Notes: generated by a model not told the origin, from the sequence alone. Positions 34,408 to 43,808 are shown, numbered from the stretch's first letter. The stretch is DNA of 64,000 nucleotides from Pseudomonas fluorescens HK44 (GCF_000217955.3 NZ_AFOY02000016.1:42730-106729), one strand, 5' to 3'. Program-made: numbers and translations.

Positions 34408-35343
34408 ATGGCCGGCATTCTCGACACAGTAGATCAACGCACACAGCTGGTAGGTGAGAATCGCCTGGAAATTCTCATGTTTCGCCTGGCCGGTCGGCAG
34501 TTGTTTGCGATTAACGTCTTCAAGGTGCAGGAAGTCCTGCAGTTGCCAAAGCTGACCTTGATGCCGCAGCGTCACCCGTTTGTCTGTGGAGTAGTCAATC
34601 TGCGTGGCCAGACGTTGCCGGTGATCGACCTGTCCCAGGCCATCGGCATGCGGCCGCTGGTGCCGGGGCCCAACAGCACCATCATCGTGACCGAGTACAA
34701 CCGCTCGGTGCAGGCCTTCCTGGTCGGTGGCGTCGATCGCATCGTCAACATGAACTGGGAAGCCATTCTGCCGCCGCCAACCAGTGCCGGCCGCCAGCAT
34801 TACCTGACGGCCATCAGCAAGGTCGATGACCAGTTGGTGGAGATCATCGACGTCGAAAAAGTACTCGCCGAGATCGTGCCCTACAACGCCAAGGTTTCGC
34901 GTGACAAGCTCGAAGACCCGGTGCTGGAGCGTGCTCGCGGTCGTGAAGTGCTGTTGGTGGACGATTCCAATGTCGCGTTGTCCCAGTTGCGCGACACCCT
35001 GGGTCAGCTCGGGGTGAAAATGCACATCGCCAGCGACGGCCTGAAGGCACTGAACATGCTCAAGGCCTGGGCCGATACCGGCGTGGTCATGACCGACAAA
35101 CTGCTGATGATCTTCACCGACGCGGAAATGCCCGAGATGGACGGCTATCGTCTGACCACCGAGATTCGCAACGATCCACGCCTGCGCGGCCTTTACGTCG
35201 TCCTGCATACTTCGCTGTCCGGCAGCTTCAACGATTCGATGGTGAAGAAGGTCGGTTGTGACAACTTCCTCTCGAAATTCCAGCCAGACAAACTGGTCGA
35301 CGTGGTGCGCCATCGCCTGATGCTCGACGCAGTCCCGGCCTGA
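34408..35343 (+). CDS. cheV: chemotaxis protein CheV
   Basis: A 311-residue protein fusing a CheW-like coupling domain (about 15-165, FRLAGRQLFAINVFKVQEVL) to a CheY-like receiver (about 180-305) with phospho-Asp at 238 (IFTDAEMPEMDGYR). CheV links chemoreceptors to CheA and may act as a phosphate sink. The ATG follows CCAGGAG. It is monocistronic with its own FliA promoter and terminator, as expected for a late flagellar/chemotaxis gene. Confidence 0.95.
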   Translation: MAGILDTVDQRTQLVGENRLEILMFRLAGRQLFAINVFKVQEVLQLPKLTLMPQRHPFVCGVVNLRGQTLPVIDLSQAIGMRPLVPGPNSTIIVTEYNRSVQAFLVGGVDRIVNMNWEAILPPPTSAGRQHYLTAISKVDDQLVEIIDVEKVLAEIVPYNAKVSRDKLEDPVLERARGREVLLVDDSNVALSQLRDTLGQLGVKMHIASDGLKALNMLKAWADTGVVMTDKLLMIFTDAEMPEMDGYRLTTEIRNDPRLRGLYVVLHTSLSGSFNDSMVKKVGCDNFLSKFQPDKLVDVVRHRLMLDAVPA

Positions 35344-35348
35344 CGGAG

Positions 35349-35386
35349 CATCGCGGGCAGGCAGGGTGTCTGCCCGCGATGTGCTT
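35349..35386 (+). terminator. terminator after cheV
   Basis: CATCGCGGGCAG (35349-35360) and CTGCCCGCGATG (35370-35381) form a perfect 12-bp stem with a 9-base loop, starting 6 bases after the cheV stop codon and followed by TGCTTCTTT. Confidence 0.85.
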
Positions 35387-35444
35387 CTTTGAATCGTCAG
35401 CCGGCTCGTATATCGTGGCGCTTTTGCCCACCAGGGAGCTGGCC

Positions 35445-36251
35445 ATGTTGCGTCTGAGCGCGCTTTACCGTTATCCACTCAAGTCCGGCAAGGGCGAAGT
35501 CCTGCAACAGGCCAGCCTGGACAAACTGGGGCTGGAGGGGGATCGGCGCTGGATGCTGGTGGACGAGGCCAGCGGACGTTTCCTGACGCAACGTGCGGAA
35601 TCGGGCATGAGCCAGTTGTCGGCGTTGTGGAATACCTCCGGTGGCCTGACGCTCAGTGCGCCCGGTCACTCGTCGATCGATATTGCCCTGCCTGCCAGCG
35701 ATGCTGAACGGCGTGGCGTGACCATCTGGCGCGATACCTTGCGGGTTCCCGATGCGGGGGATGCAGCCGGTGCCTGGGTCAGTGAGTTCATCGGCAAGCC
35801 TACCCGGCTGGTGCAGGTTCCCGAGGCGCTGGCCCGTACCACTCAGGCCGGCTATGGCAAGGATGACGATAAAGTCGCCTTTGCCGACGGTTTTCCGCTG
35901 TTGTTGATTGGTCAGGCTTCGCTTGAGGACTTGTCGCAACGGGTCGGCCGTCCACTGGAGATGCTGCGTTTTCGACCGAATCTGGTGATTGAGGGCAGTG
36001 AGGCATTTGCCGAGGACGGCTGGAAGCGCATTCGCATTGGCGATGTCGAGTTTCGCGTGGTCAAGTCGTGTGCACGCTGCATCCTCACCACCATTGACCC
36101 GCAGACCGGTGAGCGCAGCGACGACCGCGAACCCCTGGCGACGCTGCAGAAATACCGTGCGCAAGAGGATGGCGCGATGTTTGGCCAGAACCTGGTCAAC
36201 GACGGCAAGGGTCGGCTCGAAGTCGGCATGCCGGTAGAGATTCTCGAATGA
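35445..36251 (+). CDS. MOSC-domain protein, YcbX type
   Basis: A 268-residue protein with an N-terminal MOSC beta-barrel (LSALYRYPLKSGKGEVLQQA) and a C-terminal MOSC catalytic domain. The probable molybdenum-ligand cysteine is in RVVKSCARCILTTIDPQTGE (about residue 205-209). RFRPNLVIEG is another family signature. YcbX-like enzymes reduce N-hydroxylated compounds with a molybdenum cofactor, which would draw on the MoaB/MoeA pathway encoded 5 kb upstream. Start ATG follows GGGAG. It ends in a strong terminator. Confidence 0.88.
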   Translation: MLRLSALYRYPLKSGKGEVLQQASLDKLGLEGDRRWMLVDEASGRFLTQRAESGMSQLSALWNTSGGLTLSAPGHSSIDIALPASDAERRGVTIWRDTLRVPDAGDAAGAWVSEFIGKPTRLVQVPEALARTTQAGYGKDDDKVAFADGFPLLLIGQASLEDLSQRVGRPLEMLRFRPNLVIEGSEAFAEDGWKRIRIGDVEFRVVKSCARCILTTIDPQTGERSDDREPLATLQKYRAQEDGAMFGQNLVNDGKGRLEVGMPVEILE

Positions 36252-36269
36252 CGCTGTAATGCCGGAATG

Positions 36270-36303
36270 AAAAATGCCCGTGTCTTTCGACACGGGCATT
36301 TTT
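36270..36303. terminator. bidirectional terminator
   Basis: AAAAATGCCCGTGTC (36270-36284) is the exact complement of GACACGGGCATTTTT (36289-36303) around TTTC. It serves the convergent MOSC and ppnP genes. Confidence 0.95.
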
Positions 36304-36318
36304 ATCGCGGTGAAACGC

Positions 36319-36603
36319 TTAGCCGCGGTATTCGCACAGGTAAGCGGTGTCGACGGCGACTTTCAGCTGGAACTTGCTGTTGGCCGGTACGTTGAACTGG
36401 CTGCCGGCGGCGAAAGTTTCCCAATCGCTGCTGTCAGGCAGTTTGACGGTCAGGGCACCGGAAACCACGTGCATGATTTCACGCTGGCTGGTACCGAATT
36501 CGTATTCGCCCGGTGCCATGACGCCGATGGTGGCCGGACCTTCAGCAGTGCCGAAGGCAATCGACTTGACGGTGCCGTCGAAGTACTCGTTGACTTTAAA
36601 CAT
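36319..36603 (-). CDS. ppnP: pyrimidine/purine nucleoside phosphorylase PpnP
   Basis: A 94-residue single cupin-fold protein of the DUF1255/PpnP family, which phosphorolyses several nucleosides to base and ribose-1-phosphate. The sequence MFKVNEYFDGTVKSIAF, GVMAPGEYEFGT and the ending NSKFQLKVAVDTAYLCEY are diagnostic, and length is the family standard (94). It stands alone, with a bidirectional terminator downstream. Confidence 0.94.
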   Translation of the reverse strand: MFKVNEYFDGTVKSIAFGTAEGPATIGVMAPGEYEFGTSQREIMHVVSGALTVKLPDSSDWETFAAGSQFNVPANSKFQLKVAVDTAYLCEYRG

Positions 36604-36681
36604 GGGCGATTCCTCGAAATGGGCTAAAAAGGCCGGCCAGTATGCACAAGGCCTTTTCGCCCGTCACCTGTACTTCAAGGA

Positions 36682-37224
36682 TCAGACCGGAAGAATCAGC
36701 GGTAACAAGCGTGCGGTATTACGTGCATCTTCCAGTGCCCGGTGCTGTTGACCGGTAAATTGCAGGCCCGCCAGTTGCAGAGCGCCGTTGAGCCCCAGCG
36801 GGCGCTCGAGTCGGCGGGCCTTGGCAAAGCGCTGCTTCAGATTCATATGGGGGACTCGGCTCAGGGCACTGTCGAGTTGCAGGCGTTGCCATTCCTGAAG
36901 CAGTTGTTTGCGGTCGTAATCGCCCCAACTGGCCCAGCCTTCGAGGCGCGTGTGATGCTGGCCGAGCCAACGCTCGAACAGCGGCCAAACCTCGGTCAGT
37001 GGCTGGGCAGCATCGATATTGGCTTGGGTGATGTGGGTCAGCTGACGACAGAAAGGGGTTAGCAGCGGTCGTCGCAAGGGGCGAACGAAGCGCTGGAAGT
37101 AGTCCAGTTCGCGGCCTTCGCGATTGACCAGGGTGGCGCCGATTTCGATGATTTCCATCTCGGTTACCGGCCAGCCACCGTCATCAGTTGTCGCTTCGAG
37201 ATCAATTACCAGCCAATGAGGCAT
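36682..37224 (-). CDS. DEDDh 3'-5' exonuclease (RNase T/DnaQ-like superfamily)
   Basis: A 180-residue exonuclease. Acidic motif I is WLVIDLEATTDDGG with Asp7 and Glu9. Motif II is near ITQANIDAAQPLTEV and motif III near HRALEDARNTARLLPLI, giving the D-E-D-Hx4D pattern. It resembles the KapD/Eri-1-like branch. The start ATG giving MPHWLVIDLEA has AGGAAA upstream; the frame extends 26 codons further without a site. It lies just downstream of atuF on the same strand with a gap of 70 bases, but is probably unrelated to terpene metabolism. Confidence 0.88.
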   Translation of the reverse strand: MPHWLVIDLEATTDDGGWPVTEMEIIEIGATLVNREGRELDYFQRFVRPLRRPLLTPFCRQLTHITQANIDAAQPLTEVWPLFERWLGQHHTRLEGWASWGDYDRKQLLQEWQRLQLDSALSRVPHMNLKQRFAKARRLERPLGLNGALQLAGLQFTGQQHRALEDARNTARLLPLILPV

Positions 37225-37294
37225 CGCAGGTTTCCTGGTTTCCGCGTCCTGATGAGGCAGAGCGTAGCCAAACGCGGTGGATCCGCCTAGCGGC

Positions 37295-39256
37295 TTATTC
37301 AACCTCCAGCAAAATCTGACGATTTTTTACCTGATCGCCGAGACTGACCTGCAACCGCTTGATCACACCGTCGATGCCGGCCTTGAGCGGATGTTCCATT
37401 TTCATTGCCTCCAGCACCAGCAACAGCTGCCCCTTGCTCACCGATGAGCCTTCACTGATCAGTACGTCGACGATCGCACCATCCATCGGGGCTTTCAACG
37501 TGCCGGTACGGGTGCCGACCTGGCCGCTGACGGGCGCCAGCGTCTGGTCTTGCAGCAGCAGGCTGCCGGGGCGAGTGAACAACCACAGTTGTCCGGCGGT
37601 CAGTTGCCAGGCGTAGCGGCGGCGAATGCCGTTGATTTCCAGGTTGGCCCAGCGTTCGTTGATATCGAGTAGTTTCAGTTGCAGCGTTTCTCCGGCCACT
37701 TGAATGCGCAATTGCCTGTCGGGCAGGACGCTCACTTCGGTTGACCAGCGATCGCCATTGAGGCCGATCTGTTGCAGCAGCGGCACGTTGGCGTTGTTGC
37801 GCCAACCAGCGAGTCGTGGTGGATGCGCACCCGCGGACTGCTGATAGAACAGCGCCGTGGCAATAGCCAGCTCTTCGGCCGTGGGCGCGTGCGGGTGAAG
37901 GCTTGGGTGATCGGCGAAGTGTTGCGCGATGAACCCGGTATTGAAGTCCCGGGCGATGAACTGCGGATGCTCCAGCAAACCGGCGAGCAGACGCTGATTG
38001 GTCTGCAAGCCCAGCAAGGCACTGTCCTGGACTGCGCGCAGTAACTTGCGTCGAGCCTCTTCGCGGGTGGCACCGTAGGCGATGATTTTGCCGAGCAATG
38101 GATCGTAAAACGGGCTGACCTGCTGATCTTCAAGCAGGCCGTGGTCGATGCGCACCCCGTCCGCGAGGGCCGGTTCCCAGCGCGTAATGCGCCCGGTCTG
38201 GGGCAGGAAACCCTGCGCCGGATCTTCGGCGTAAAGGCGCGCCTCCATGGCATGGCCCTTGAGTTCGACCTGTTCCTGGCGCAGCGCAAGTGACAACCCG
38301 GCTGCGACATCCAGTTGCCAGGCCACCAGGTCCAGGCCGGTAATCAACTCGGTCACCGGGTGCTCGACCTGCAAGCGGGTGTTCATCTCCAGAAAGTAAA
38401 ACTGGCCCCGCGCATCGAGCAGGAACTCCACGGTGCCGGCGCCGACGTAATTCACCGCGCGTCCGGCCTTCAGCGCAGCGTCGCCCATGGCCTGGCGCAG
38501 TTCGGCGGTCATCACCGGGCACGGCGCTTCTTCGATGACTTTTTGATGGCGACGCTGGATCGAGCAGTCGCGCTCGCCGAGGTAGATCAGGTTGCCGTGC
38601 TGGTCGCCGAACAGCTGAATCTCGATATGGCGCGGTTCGATCAGCGCTTGTTCGAGAATCAACTCGTCGCTGCCGAACGCGTGCAGGGCTTCGGAGCGTG
38701 CGGTGCGGATCTGCTCAAGCAATTTATCCGCACTGTGCACCAGACGCATGCCGCGCCCACCGCCGCCGGCGCTGGCCTTGATCATCAGCGGATAGCCGAT
38801 GCGTTCGGCTTCGCGGCTGAGGGTGGCGTCATCCTGCTCCGCCCCTTGGTAACCGTTGATGCACGGTACGCCAGCGGCGAGCATGGCGATTTTCGACAGG
38901 CGTTTACTGCCCATCAGTTCGATAGCCGCAGGGCTTGGACCGATAAAGGTAATGCCGGCCTGGGCACAGGCCGTGGCGAATTCTGCGTTTTCCGAAAGGA
39001 AGCCGTAGCCGGGATGGATCGCGTCCGCGCCGCTGCGCAATGCAGCGTCGATAATCGCTGCGCTGTTCAGGTAGGACTGCGCAACGGCAGCGGGGCCGAT
39101 GTTGACCGCTTCATCGGCCATCTGCACGTGCAGGGCGTCGGCGTCGGCATCGCTGAACACCGCCACCGTGCGATACCCCAGCGCTTGAGCGGTGCGCTGG
39201 ATGCGACAGGCGATTTCACCGCGGTTGGCGATGAGGATTTTGCGCAGGGTGGGCAT
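37295..39256 (-). CDS. atuF: geranyl-CoA carboxylase alpha (biotin) subunit AtuF
   Basis: A 653-residue biotin-containing subunit. It has an N-terminal biotin carboxylase domain (MPTLRKILIANRGEIACRI, ATP-grasp region with SAGGGGRGMRLV near 165) and a C-terminal biotinyl domain with Lys619 in LEAMKMEHPL. Paired with AtuC it carboxylates geranyl-CoA (cis-geranyl-CoA) in citronellol/geraniol breakdown. The context of atuABCDE separates it from methylcrotonyl-CoA or propionyl-CoA carboxylases of similar sequence. It is the last gene of the operon, separated from atuE by 60 bases that hold a REP fragment. Confidence 0.88.
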   Translation of the reverse strand: MPTLRKILIANRGEIACRIQRTAQALGYRTVAVFSDADADALHVQMADEAVNIGPAAVAQSYLNSAAIIDAALRSGADAIHPGYGFLSENAEFATACAQAGITFIGPSPAAIELMGSKRLSKIAMLAAGVPCINGYQGAEQDDATLSREAERIGYPLMIKASAGGGGRGMRLVHSADKLLEQIRTARSEALHAFGSDELILEQALIEPRHIEIQLFGDQHGNLIYLGERDCSIQRRHQKVIEEAPCPVMTAELRQAMGDAALKAGRAVNYVGAGTVEFLLDARGQFYFLEMNTRLQVEHPVTELITGLDLVAWQLDVAAGLSLALRQEQVELKGHAMEARLYAEDPAQGFLPQTGRITRWEPALADGVRIDHGLLEDQQVSPFYDPLLGKIIAYGATREEARRKLLRAVQDSALLGLQTNQRLLAGLLEHPQFIARDFNTGFIAQHFADHPSLHPHAPTAEELAIATALFYQQSAGAHPPRLAGWRNNANVPLLQQIGLNGDRWSTEVSVLPDRQLRIQVAGETLQLKLLDINERWANLEINGIRRRYAWQLTAGQLWLFTRPGSLLLQDQTLAPVSGQVGTRTGTLKAPMDGAIVDVLISEGSSVSKGQLLLVLEAMKMEHPLKAGIDGVIKRLQVSLGDQVKNRQILLEVE

Positions 39257-39295
39257 GGGGTGATCCTTTGTGTTGTGCGGTGTTTTTGAGGGCCT

Positions 39296-39324
39296 CATCG
39301 CGAGCAAGCCTTGCTCCTACGGGG
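39296..39324. repeat. degenerate REP overlapping the end of atuE
   Basis: TCATCGCGAGCAAGCCTTGC followed by TCCTACGGGG carries the REP core CGCGAGCAAGC..TTGCTC. It spans the atuE stop codon (39317-39319) and part of the atuE-atuF gap, inside an operon. Confidence 0.65.
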
Positions 39325-40114
39325 CCCAACCCGGTTTGCGTTTCTGTACGAAGGCCATCGTCCCTTCGACACCTTCCGCTCCGGTCACGGCTTCACCGAA
39401 CCATTCGGCTGCCTGGTCGAGCAACGGTCCCAGCGGCTGTTCGGTGCTGGCCAGCAACAAGGCCTTGGTCGTGGCATTGGCGCCAGGCGCGCAGCACAGA
39501 ACATGGGCGAGCACCGCATCCAGACGCTCGGCGAGGGCTTGCGCATCGTGTTCGACAAAATGCACCAGCCCCAGACGCCGCGCTTCATGCCCGTCAAACC
39601 GCGCGGCGGTCAGCGCCAGGCGTCGTGCCTGAGTCAGGCCGATACGCTGGACCACGAACGGTGCGATTTGCGCCGGCAGCAGGCCGAGGCTGGTTTCCGG
39701 CAAGCCGAACTGGGCATTGTGATCGGTCAGCGCAATGTCGCTGACACACACCAGACCGAAGCCGCCGCCGAGCACGGCACCCTGCAACACTGTGATCAGC
39801 ACTTGCGGCGCGTGCTGGGCTTCTTCGAGCAGGGCGCCAAACGCACGGTTCAACTCACGGTAGGCCTGCTGACCTTGAGCGCGAGCGTTGGCCATGTCTT
39901 TCAAATCGCCGCCCGCAGAAAAATGCCCGCCGGCACCGCCGAGCACTATCGCGCGGATGTCCCGGTCATCGCGCACCGCCGCGAGTACTGCGCGCAATTC
40001 GGCGACCATCTGCAAGCTCATGGCATTGCGGCAGTCTGGCCGGTTCAAGGTGATGTGCAGAACGCCGTTGTGCAGTTCCAGCAGCAGGGTCTGGCAAATG
40101 GGCAAGGAGGTCAT
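39317..40114 (-). CDS. atuE: isohexenylglutaconyl-CoA hydratase AtuE (crotonase family)
   Basis: A 265-residue crotonase-family protein, expected to hydrate isohexenylglutaconyl-CoA in the acyclic terpene pathway. Oxyanion-hole segments are GHFSAGGDLKDMANA near 65 and AVLGGGFGLVCVSDIAL near 108. The start ATG overlaps the stop of atuD (ATGA), and GGAGG-like sequence precedes it. Assignment to AtuE rests on its position between atuD and atuF. A long in-frame upstream extension through atuD is only a shadow. Confidence 0.87.
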   Translation of the reverse strand: MTSLPICQTLLLELHNGVLHITLNRPDCRNAMSLQMVAELRAVLAAVRDDRDIRAIVLGGAGGHFSAGGDLKDMANARAQGQQAYRELNRAFGALLEEAQHAPQVLITVLQGAVLGGGFGLVCVSDIALTDHNAQFGLPETSLGLLPAQIAPFVVQRIGLTQARRLALTAARFDGHEARRLGLVHFVEHDAQALAERLDAVLAHVLCCAPGANATTKALLLASTEQPLGPLLDQAAEWFGEAVTGAEGVEGTMAFVQKRKPGWAP

Positions 40115-41268
40115 TTTTTCTTCCCGGGCAGAATGCCCATCAATTTGCAGATGATCCCCAGCATGATTTCGTCGGCACCGCCGCCGATCGACACCAGCCG
40201 CACATCGCGGTAAGCGCGCGCCACCGGGTTGTCCCACATATAGCCCATGCCGCCCCAGTATTGCAGGCAACTGTCGCTGACTTCCCGGCCCAGTCGCCCG
40301 GCCTTGAGTTTGGCCATGGACGCCAGGCGCGTGACGTCCTGGCCTTTGACGTATTGCTCGGTGGCCTGGTAGACCAGCGCCCGCAGGCATTCGATTTCGG
40401 TTGCAAGCTCGGCGAGGCGGAAGTGAATCACCTGGTTGTCGATCAGTGCCGTGCCGAAGGTCTTGCGCTCCTTGCAGTACTCGATGGTGCTGTCGATGCA
40501 GTACTCCAGACCCTTGATCATGTTCGCCGCACCGAACAGGCGTTCTTCCTGAAACTGCAGCATTTGCATCATGAAGCCGGCGCCTTCGTGGCCGATGCGG
40601 TTGCGTTGCGGCACGCGCACGTTGTCGAAAAATACTTGGGCGGTTTCCGAACTGCGCATGCCGAGCTTGTCCAGAGGCGAACTGAGGCTGATGCCGGGGC
40701 TGTTCATCGGCACCATGATCAACGATTTGTTGATGTGCGCCTTGTCGTCCGAGGTGTTGGCCAGCAGGCAGATAAAGTCGGCGCTTGGCGAATTGGTGAT
40801 CCACATTTTGCTGCCGTTGATCACGTAGTCGTCACCGTCCTTGCGCGCGGTGGTTTTCAGCCCGGCGACGTCAGAGCCGGCACCAATTTCCGAGACACCG
40901 ATGCAGCCGACCTGTTCACCGGTGATCGCCGGGCGGAGGAATTCTTCACGCAGCTCATCGGAGCCGAAGCGGGCGAGGGCCGGGGTACACATGTCGGTCT
41001 GCACGCCAATCGACATCGGAATCCCGCCGCAATGAATGGTCCCGAACTCTTCAGCAGCGACAATCGAATAGCTGTAGTCCAGGCCCATGCCACCGAATTT
41101 TTCCGGTTTGGAAATCCCCAGCAGACCGAGCGCACCGGCCTTGCGGAAAATCTCGTGGATCGGAAAACGTCCGGCCTTTTCCCATTCATTGACGTACGGG
41201 TTGATTTCGCGGTCGACAAAATTGCGTACGGTACGGCGTAGTTCTTCGTGTTCCTGGGTGAAGATCAT
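40111..41268 (-). CDS. atuD: citronellyl-CoA dehydrogenase AtuD (acyl-CoA dehydrogenase)
   Basis: A 385-residue FAD acyl-CoA dehydrogenase. The family signatures IGVSEIGAGSDVAGLKTTARKDG (about 130-152) and WGGMGYMWDNPVARAYRD near residue 345 are present. In the Atu pathway AtuD oxidises citronellyl-CoA to geranyl-CoA. It is separated from atuC by 38 bases and overlaps atuE by four. The symbol rests on operon context. Confidence 0.9.
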   Translation of the reverse strand: MIFTQEHEELRRTVRNFVDREINPYVNEWEKAGRFPIHEIFRKAGALGLLGISKPEKFGGMGLDYSYSIVAAEEFGTIHCGGIPMSIGVQTDMCTPALARFGSDELREEFLRPAITGEQVGCIGVSEIGAGSDVAGLKTTARKDGDDYVINGSKMWITNSPSADFICLLANTSDDKAHINKSLIMVPMNSPGISLSSPLDKLGMRSSETAQVFFDNVRVPQRNRIGHEGAGFMMQMLQFQEERLFGAANMIKGLEYCIDSTIEYCKERKTFGTALIDNQVIHFRLAELATEIECLRALVYQATEQYVKGQDVTRLASMAKLKAGRLGREVSDSCLQYWGGMGYMWDNPVARAYRDVRLVSIGGGADEIMLGIICKLMGILPGKKK

Positions 41269-41306
41269 TTTTATTGTTCTCCCTAAACCTGGTGGTGATC
41301 AGAGCC

Positions 41307-42923
41307 TCAAAAACGTGCGATACCAAAACTGTTCGGTTGCAGCTGACGACCCTCGGCCTCATGGCAGATATCCAGCAGATAGCCGAGCAAGGTGCGCGTA
41401 TCTCGTGGATCAATCAGCCCGTCGTCCCACAGGTTGGCGCTGCCGTACAGTGCGGTGGACTGGCTGTCGAGTTTTTGCGCGGTGACCTGTTCCAGTGTGT
41501 CGAGCATCTTCGGGTCCGGGGCCAAACCGTCCTTGGCCTGCCTGGCTTCGGTGACAATACGCAACACCTTGCCGGCCTGGGCGCCGCCCATCACGGCGGT
41601 GCGGCTGTTGGGCCAGGCGAAGATGAAACGCGGGTCGAGCCCACGGCCGCACATCGCATAGTTGCCGGCACCGTAAGAGCCGCCGACCACGATGGTCAGT
41701 TTCGGCACCCGCGCGTTGGCCACGGCCTGAATCATCTTCGCGCCGTGTTTGATCACCCCTTGCTGTTCCGACTCGGTGCCGACCATGAAACCGGTGGTGT
41801 TATGGAAAAACAGCAGCGGTGTCCGGCTCTGATCGCAGAGCTGGATGAACTGCGCGGCCTTGCTGGCACCTTGCGGGGTGATCGGACCGTTGTTGCCGAT
41901 GAAACCGCAGGGCCGCCCCTGGATCTTCAAATGGCCGCACACCGTTTGCTGATCGAACTCGCCCTTGAACTCGAGAAAGCGCGAGCCATCAGCAATGCGC
42001 GCAATGATCTCACTCACGTCGTAGGGCTTTTTCGGATCGTCGGGAATCAGCCCCAGCAGTTCGTCGATGGGGTAGCGCGGCTCGTCCCAGTGTTCGGCGA
42101 TGCGCTGCGGTAACTGCGTATTCCACGGCAACAGGCTGACGATTTCGCGTACCAGGCGCACACCGTCGGTATCGTTTTCGGCCAGGTATTCGGCAGTGCC
42201 GGCGATTTGCGCGTGCATCTCGGCGCCGCCGAGTGCTTCATCGGTGGCGACTTCGCCGGTAGCGGCCTTGAGCAGCGGGGGGCCGGCGAGAAACAGTTTG
42301 GCCTTGCCGCGCACCACCACCACGTAGTCCGAGAGCCCTGGCTGATACGCGCCGCCAGCGGTGGCCGAACCGTGCACCACGGTGATTTGCGGCAAGCCCA
42401 TGGCCGACATCCGTGCCTGATTGGCGAAACTGCGCGCGCCCTCGACGAAAATCTCTGCAGCGTAATTGAGGTTGGCACCGCCGCTCTCGGCGAGGGTGAT
42501 CACCGGCAGTTTGTTTTCCATGGCGATCTGTTGCAGGCGCAGGGACTTCTTCAGGCCGCTGGGGGAAATGGTGCCGCCCTTGATCGCGCTGTTGTTGGCG
42601 ACCACCAGCACCCGCACACCGGACACATAACCAATCCCGGCGATCAACCCGCCACCGGCCTGGCTGCCGTCCTTGTCGTCGTGCAGTTTGTAGCCGGCCA
42701 GGCTCGCCAGCTCAAGAAACGGCGCGCCAGGATCGAGCAGCAGGTTCAGCCGTTCGCGAGGCAGGAGTTGCCCGCGCTTGTCGAATTTCGGCTTGGCGTC
42801 GGCAGCCTTGCTCAACAGGTTGCGTTCCAACTGGTGGAACTGCTCGATGCTGCTCAACATCGCCTCGCGGTTCTGCGCAAACTGCCGGCTGTGGATGTCG
42901 AGTTGTGACTCAATCTGCGGCAT
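41307..42923 (-). CDS. atuC: geranyl-CoA carboxylase beta subunit AtuC
   Basis: A 538-residue carboxyltransferase subunit of the crotonase-like acyl-CoA carboxylase type, with N- and C-terminal carboxyltransferase halves. Visible features are GGTISPSGLKKSLRLQQIA and ESGGANL in the first half, and GSYGAGNYAMCGRGLDPRF and AWPNSRTAVMGGAQAG in the second. With AtuF it forms geranyl-CoA carboxylase. It closely resembles methylcrotonyl-CoA carboxylase beta; the operon is what points to geranyl-CoA. It starts 3 bases after atuB ends. Confidence 0.9.
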   Translation of the reverse strand: MPQIESQLDIHSRQFAQNREAMLSSIEQFHQLERNLLSKAADAKPKFDKRGQLLPRERLNLLLDPGAPFLELASLAGYKLHDDKDGSQAGGGLIAGIGYVSGVRVLVVANNSAIKGGTISPSGLKKSLRLQQIAMENKLPVITLAESGGANLNYAAEIFVEGARSFANQARMSAMGLPQITVVHGSATAGGAYQPGLSDYVVVVRGKAKLFLAGPPLLKAATGEVATDEALGGAEMHAQIAGTAEYLAENDTDGVRLVREIVSLLPWNTQLPQRIAEHWDEPRYPIDELLGLIPDDPKKPYDVSEIIARIADGSRFLEFKGEFDQQTVCGHLKIQGRPCGFIGNNGPITPQGASKAAQFIQLCDQSRTPLLFFHNTTGFMVGTESEQQGVIKHGAKMIQAVANARVPKLTIVVGGSYGAGNYAMCGRGLDPRFIFAWPNSRTAVMGGAQAGKVLRIVTEARQAKDGLAPDPKMLDTLEQVTAQKLDSQSTALYGSANLWDDGLIDPRDTRTLLGYLLDICHEAEGRQLQPNSFGIARF

Positions 42924-42926
42924 GGG

Positions 42927-43796
42927 TCAGTCCTCGCCCTTGAGCACGTCGGGTAAGCCCGCGCGGTGAAAGCCATTGAACGACGCACTGTGCTGCGCCT
43001 TATGCAGTGGCCAGGCGCGACTGCCGAGGCTCGCCGCACCGTCGATCCGCAGCGTGCTGCCACTGATGAAGGCCGCCGCCGGGCTCAGCAGGAAAACGAT
43101 CGCCGCGCTGACTTCCGATTCGGTGCCAATGCGTTTGAGCGGCACGTGTTCGCGCAAGGTCGGGATCAGCGCCTTGAACGCCCCTTCGTAGGTGTCCATG
43201 CCGCTGGAGGCAATCCAGCCGGGCGCCACCGCGTTGACCCGGACCCCGGCGTAACCCCATTCGACCGCGGCGGTCTTGGTGAGGTTGTCCATGCCCGAAC
43301 GCGCCGCGCCCGAGTGGCCCATGCCGGGCATGCCGCCCCACATGTCGGCGAGCATGTTGACGATGCTGCCACCGTGTTGGCTCATCGACTGATTGAACAC
43401 CTCGCGGGCCATCAGGAACCCGCCCACCAGATTGGTCCGCAGCACGGTTTCGAAACCTTTCTGATTGATCGAGGCCAGGGGCGCCGGGTACTGGCCACCA
43501 GCATTATTGACCAGACCGTGAATCGGCCCGTGGTCCTTGATCAGTTGCCCGACCAGTTGCGTGACTGCTTCTTCATCGCGAATGTCGCAGGCCTGCCAAC
43601 TCGCCTTACCGCCGTCCGCGATGATTTCCGCCGCGACTTTCTTTAGTTTTTCGGACTTACGTCCGACCAACAGCACGTGCGCGCCAAGGGCCGCCAGTTC
43701 GTGAGCGGTGCAACGGCCGATGCCACTGCCGCCGCCGGTAACAATAATCGTCTGGCCGGCAAACAGATCGGGTTTGAATATCGAATCAAAGGCCAC
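42927..43796 (-). CDS. atuB: short-chain dehydrogenase AtuB
   Basis: A 289-residue short-chain dehydrogenase/reductase. The NAD(P) motif TGGGSGIGRCTAHELAALGAHVLLVGR lies near residues 20-46, NNAGGQYPAPL near 96, and the C-terminal part includes GVRVNAVAPGWIASSGMD near 185. In the motif region where a catalytic Tyr-x-x-x-Lys is normally found, the sequence SGAARSGMDNLTKT shows no tyrosine, as in some dienoyl-CoA-reductase-like SDRs. It uses GTG. In the Atu pathway AtuB is assigned to an oxidation step from alcohol or acyl-CoA, but its exact step is not firmly known. Confidence 0.88.
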   Translation of the reverse strand: MAFDSIFKPDLFAGQTIIVTGGGSGIGRCTAHELAALGAHVLLVGRKSEKLKKVAAEIIADGGKASWQACDIRDEEAVTQLVGQLIKDHGPIHGLVNNAGGQYPAPLASINQKGFETVLRTNLVGGFLMAREVFNQSMSQHGGSIVNMLADMWGGMPGMGHSGAARSGMDNLTKTAAVEWGYAGVRVNAVAPGWIASSGMDTYEGAFKALIPTLREHVPLKRIGTESEVSAAIVFLLSPAAAFISGSTLRIDGAASLGSRAWPLHKAQHSASFNGFHRAGLPDVLKGED

Positions 43797-43808
43797 GGCA
43801 ACCGTCCT

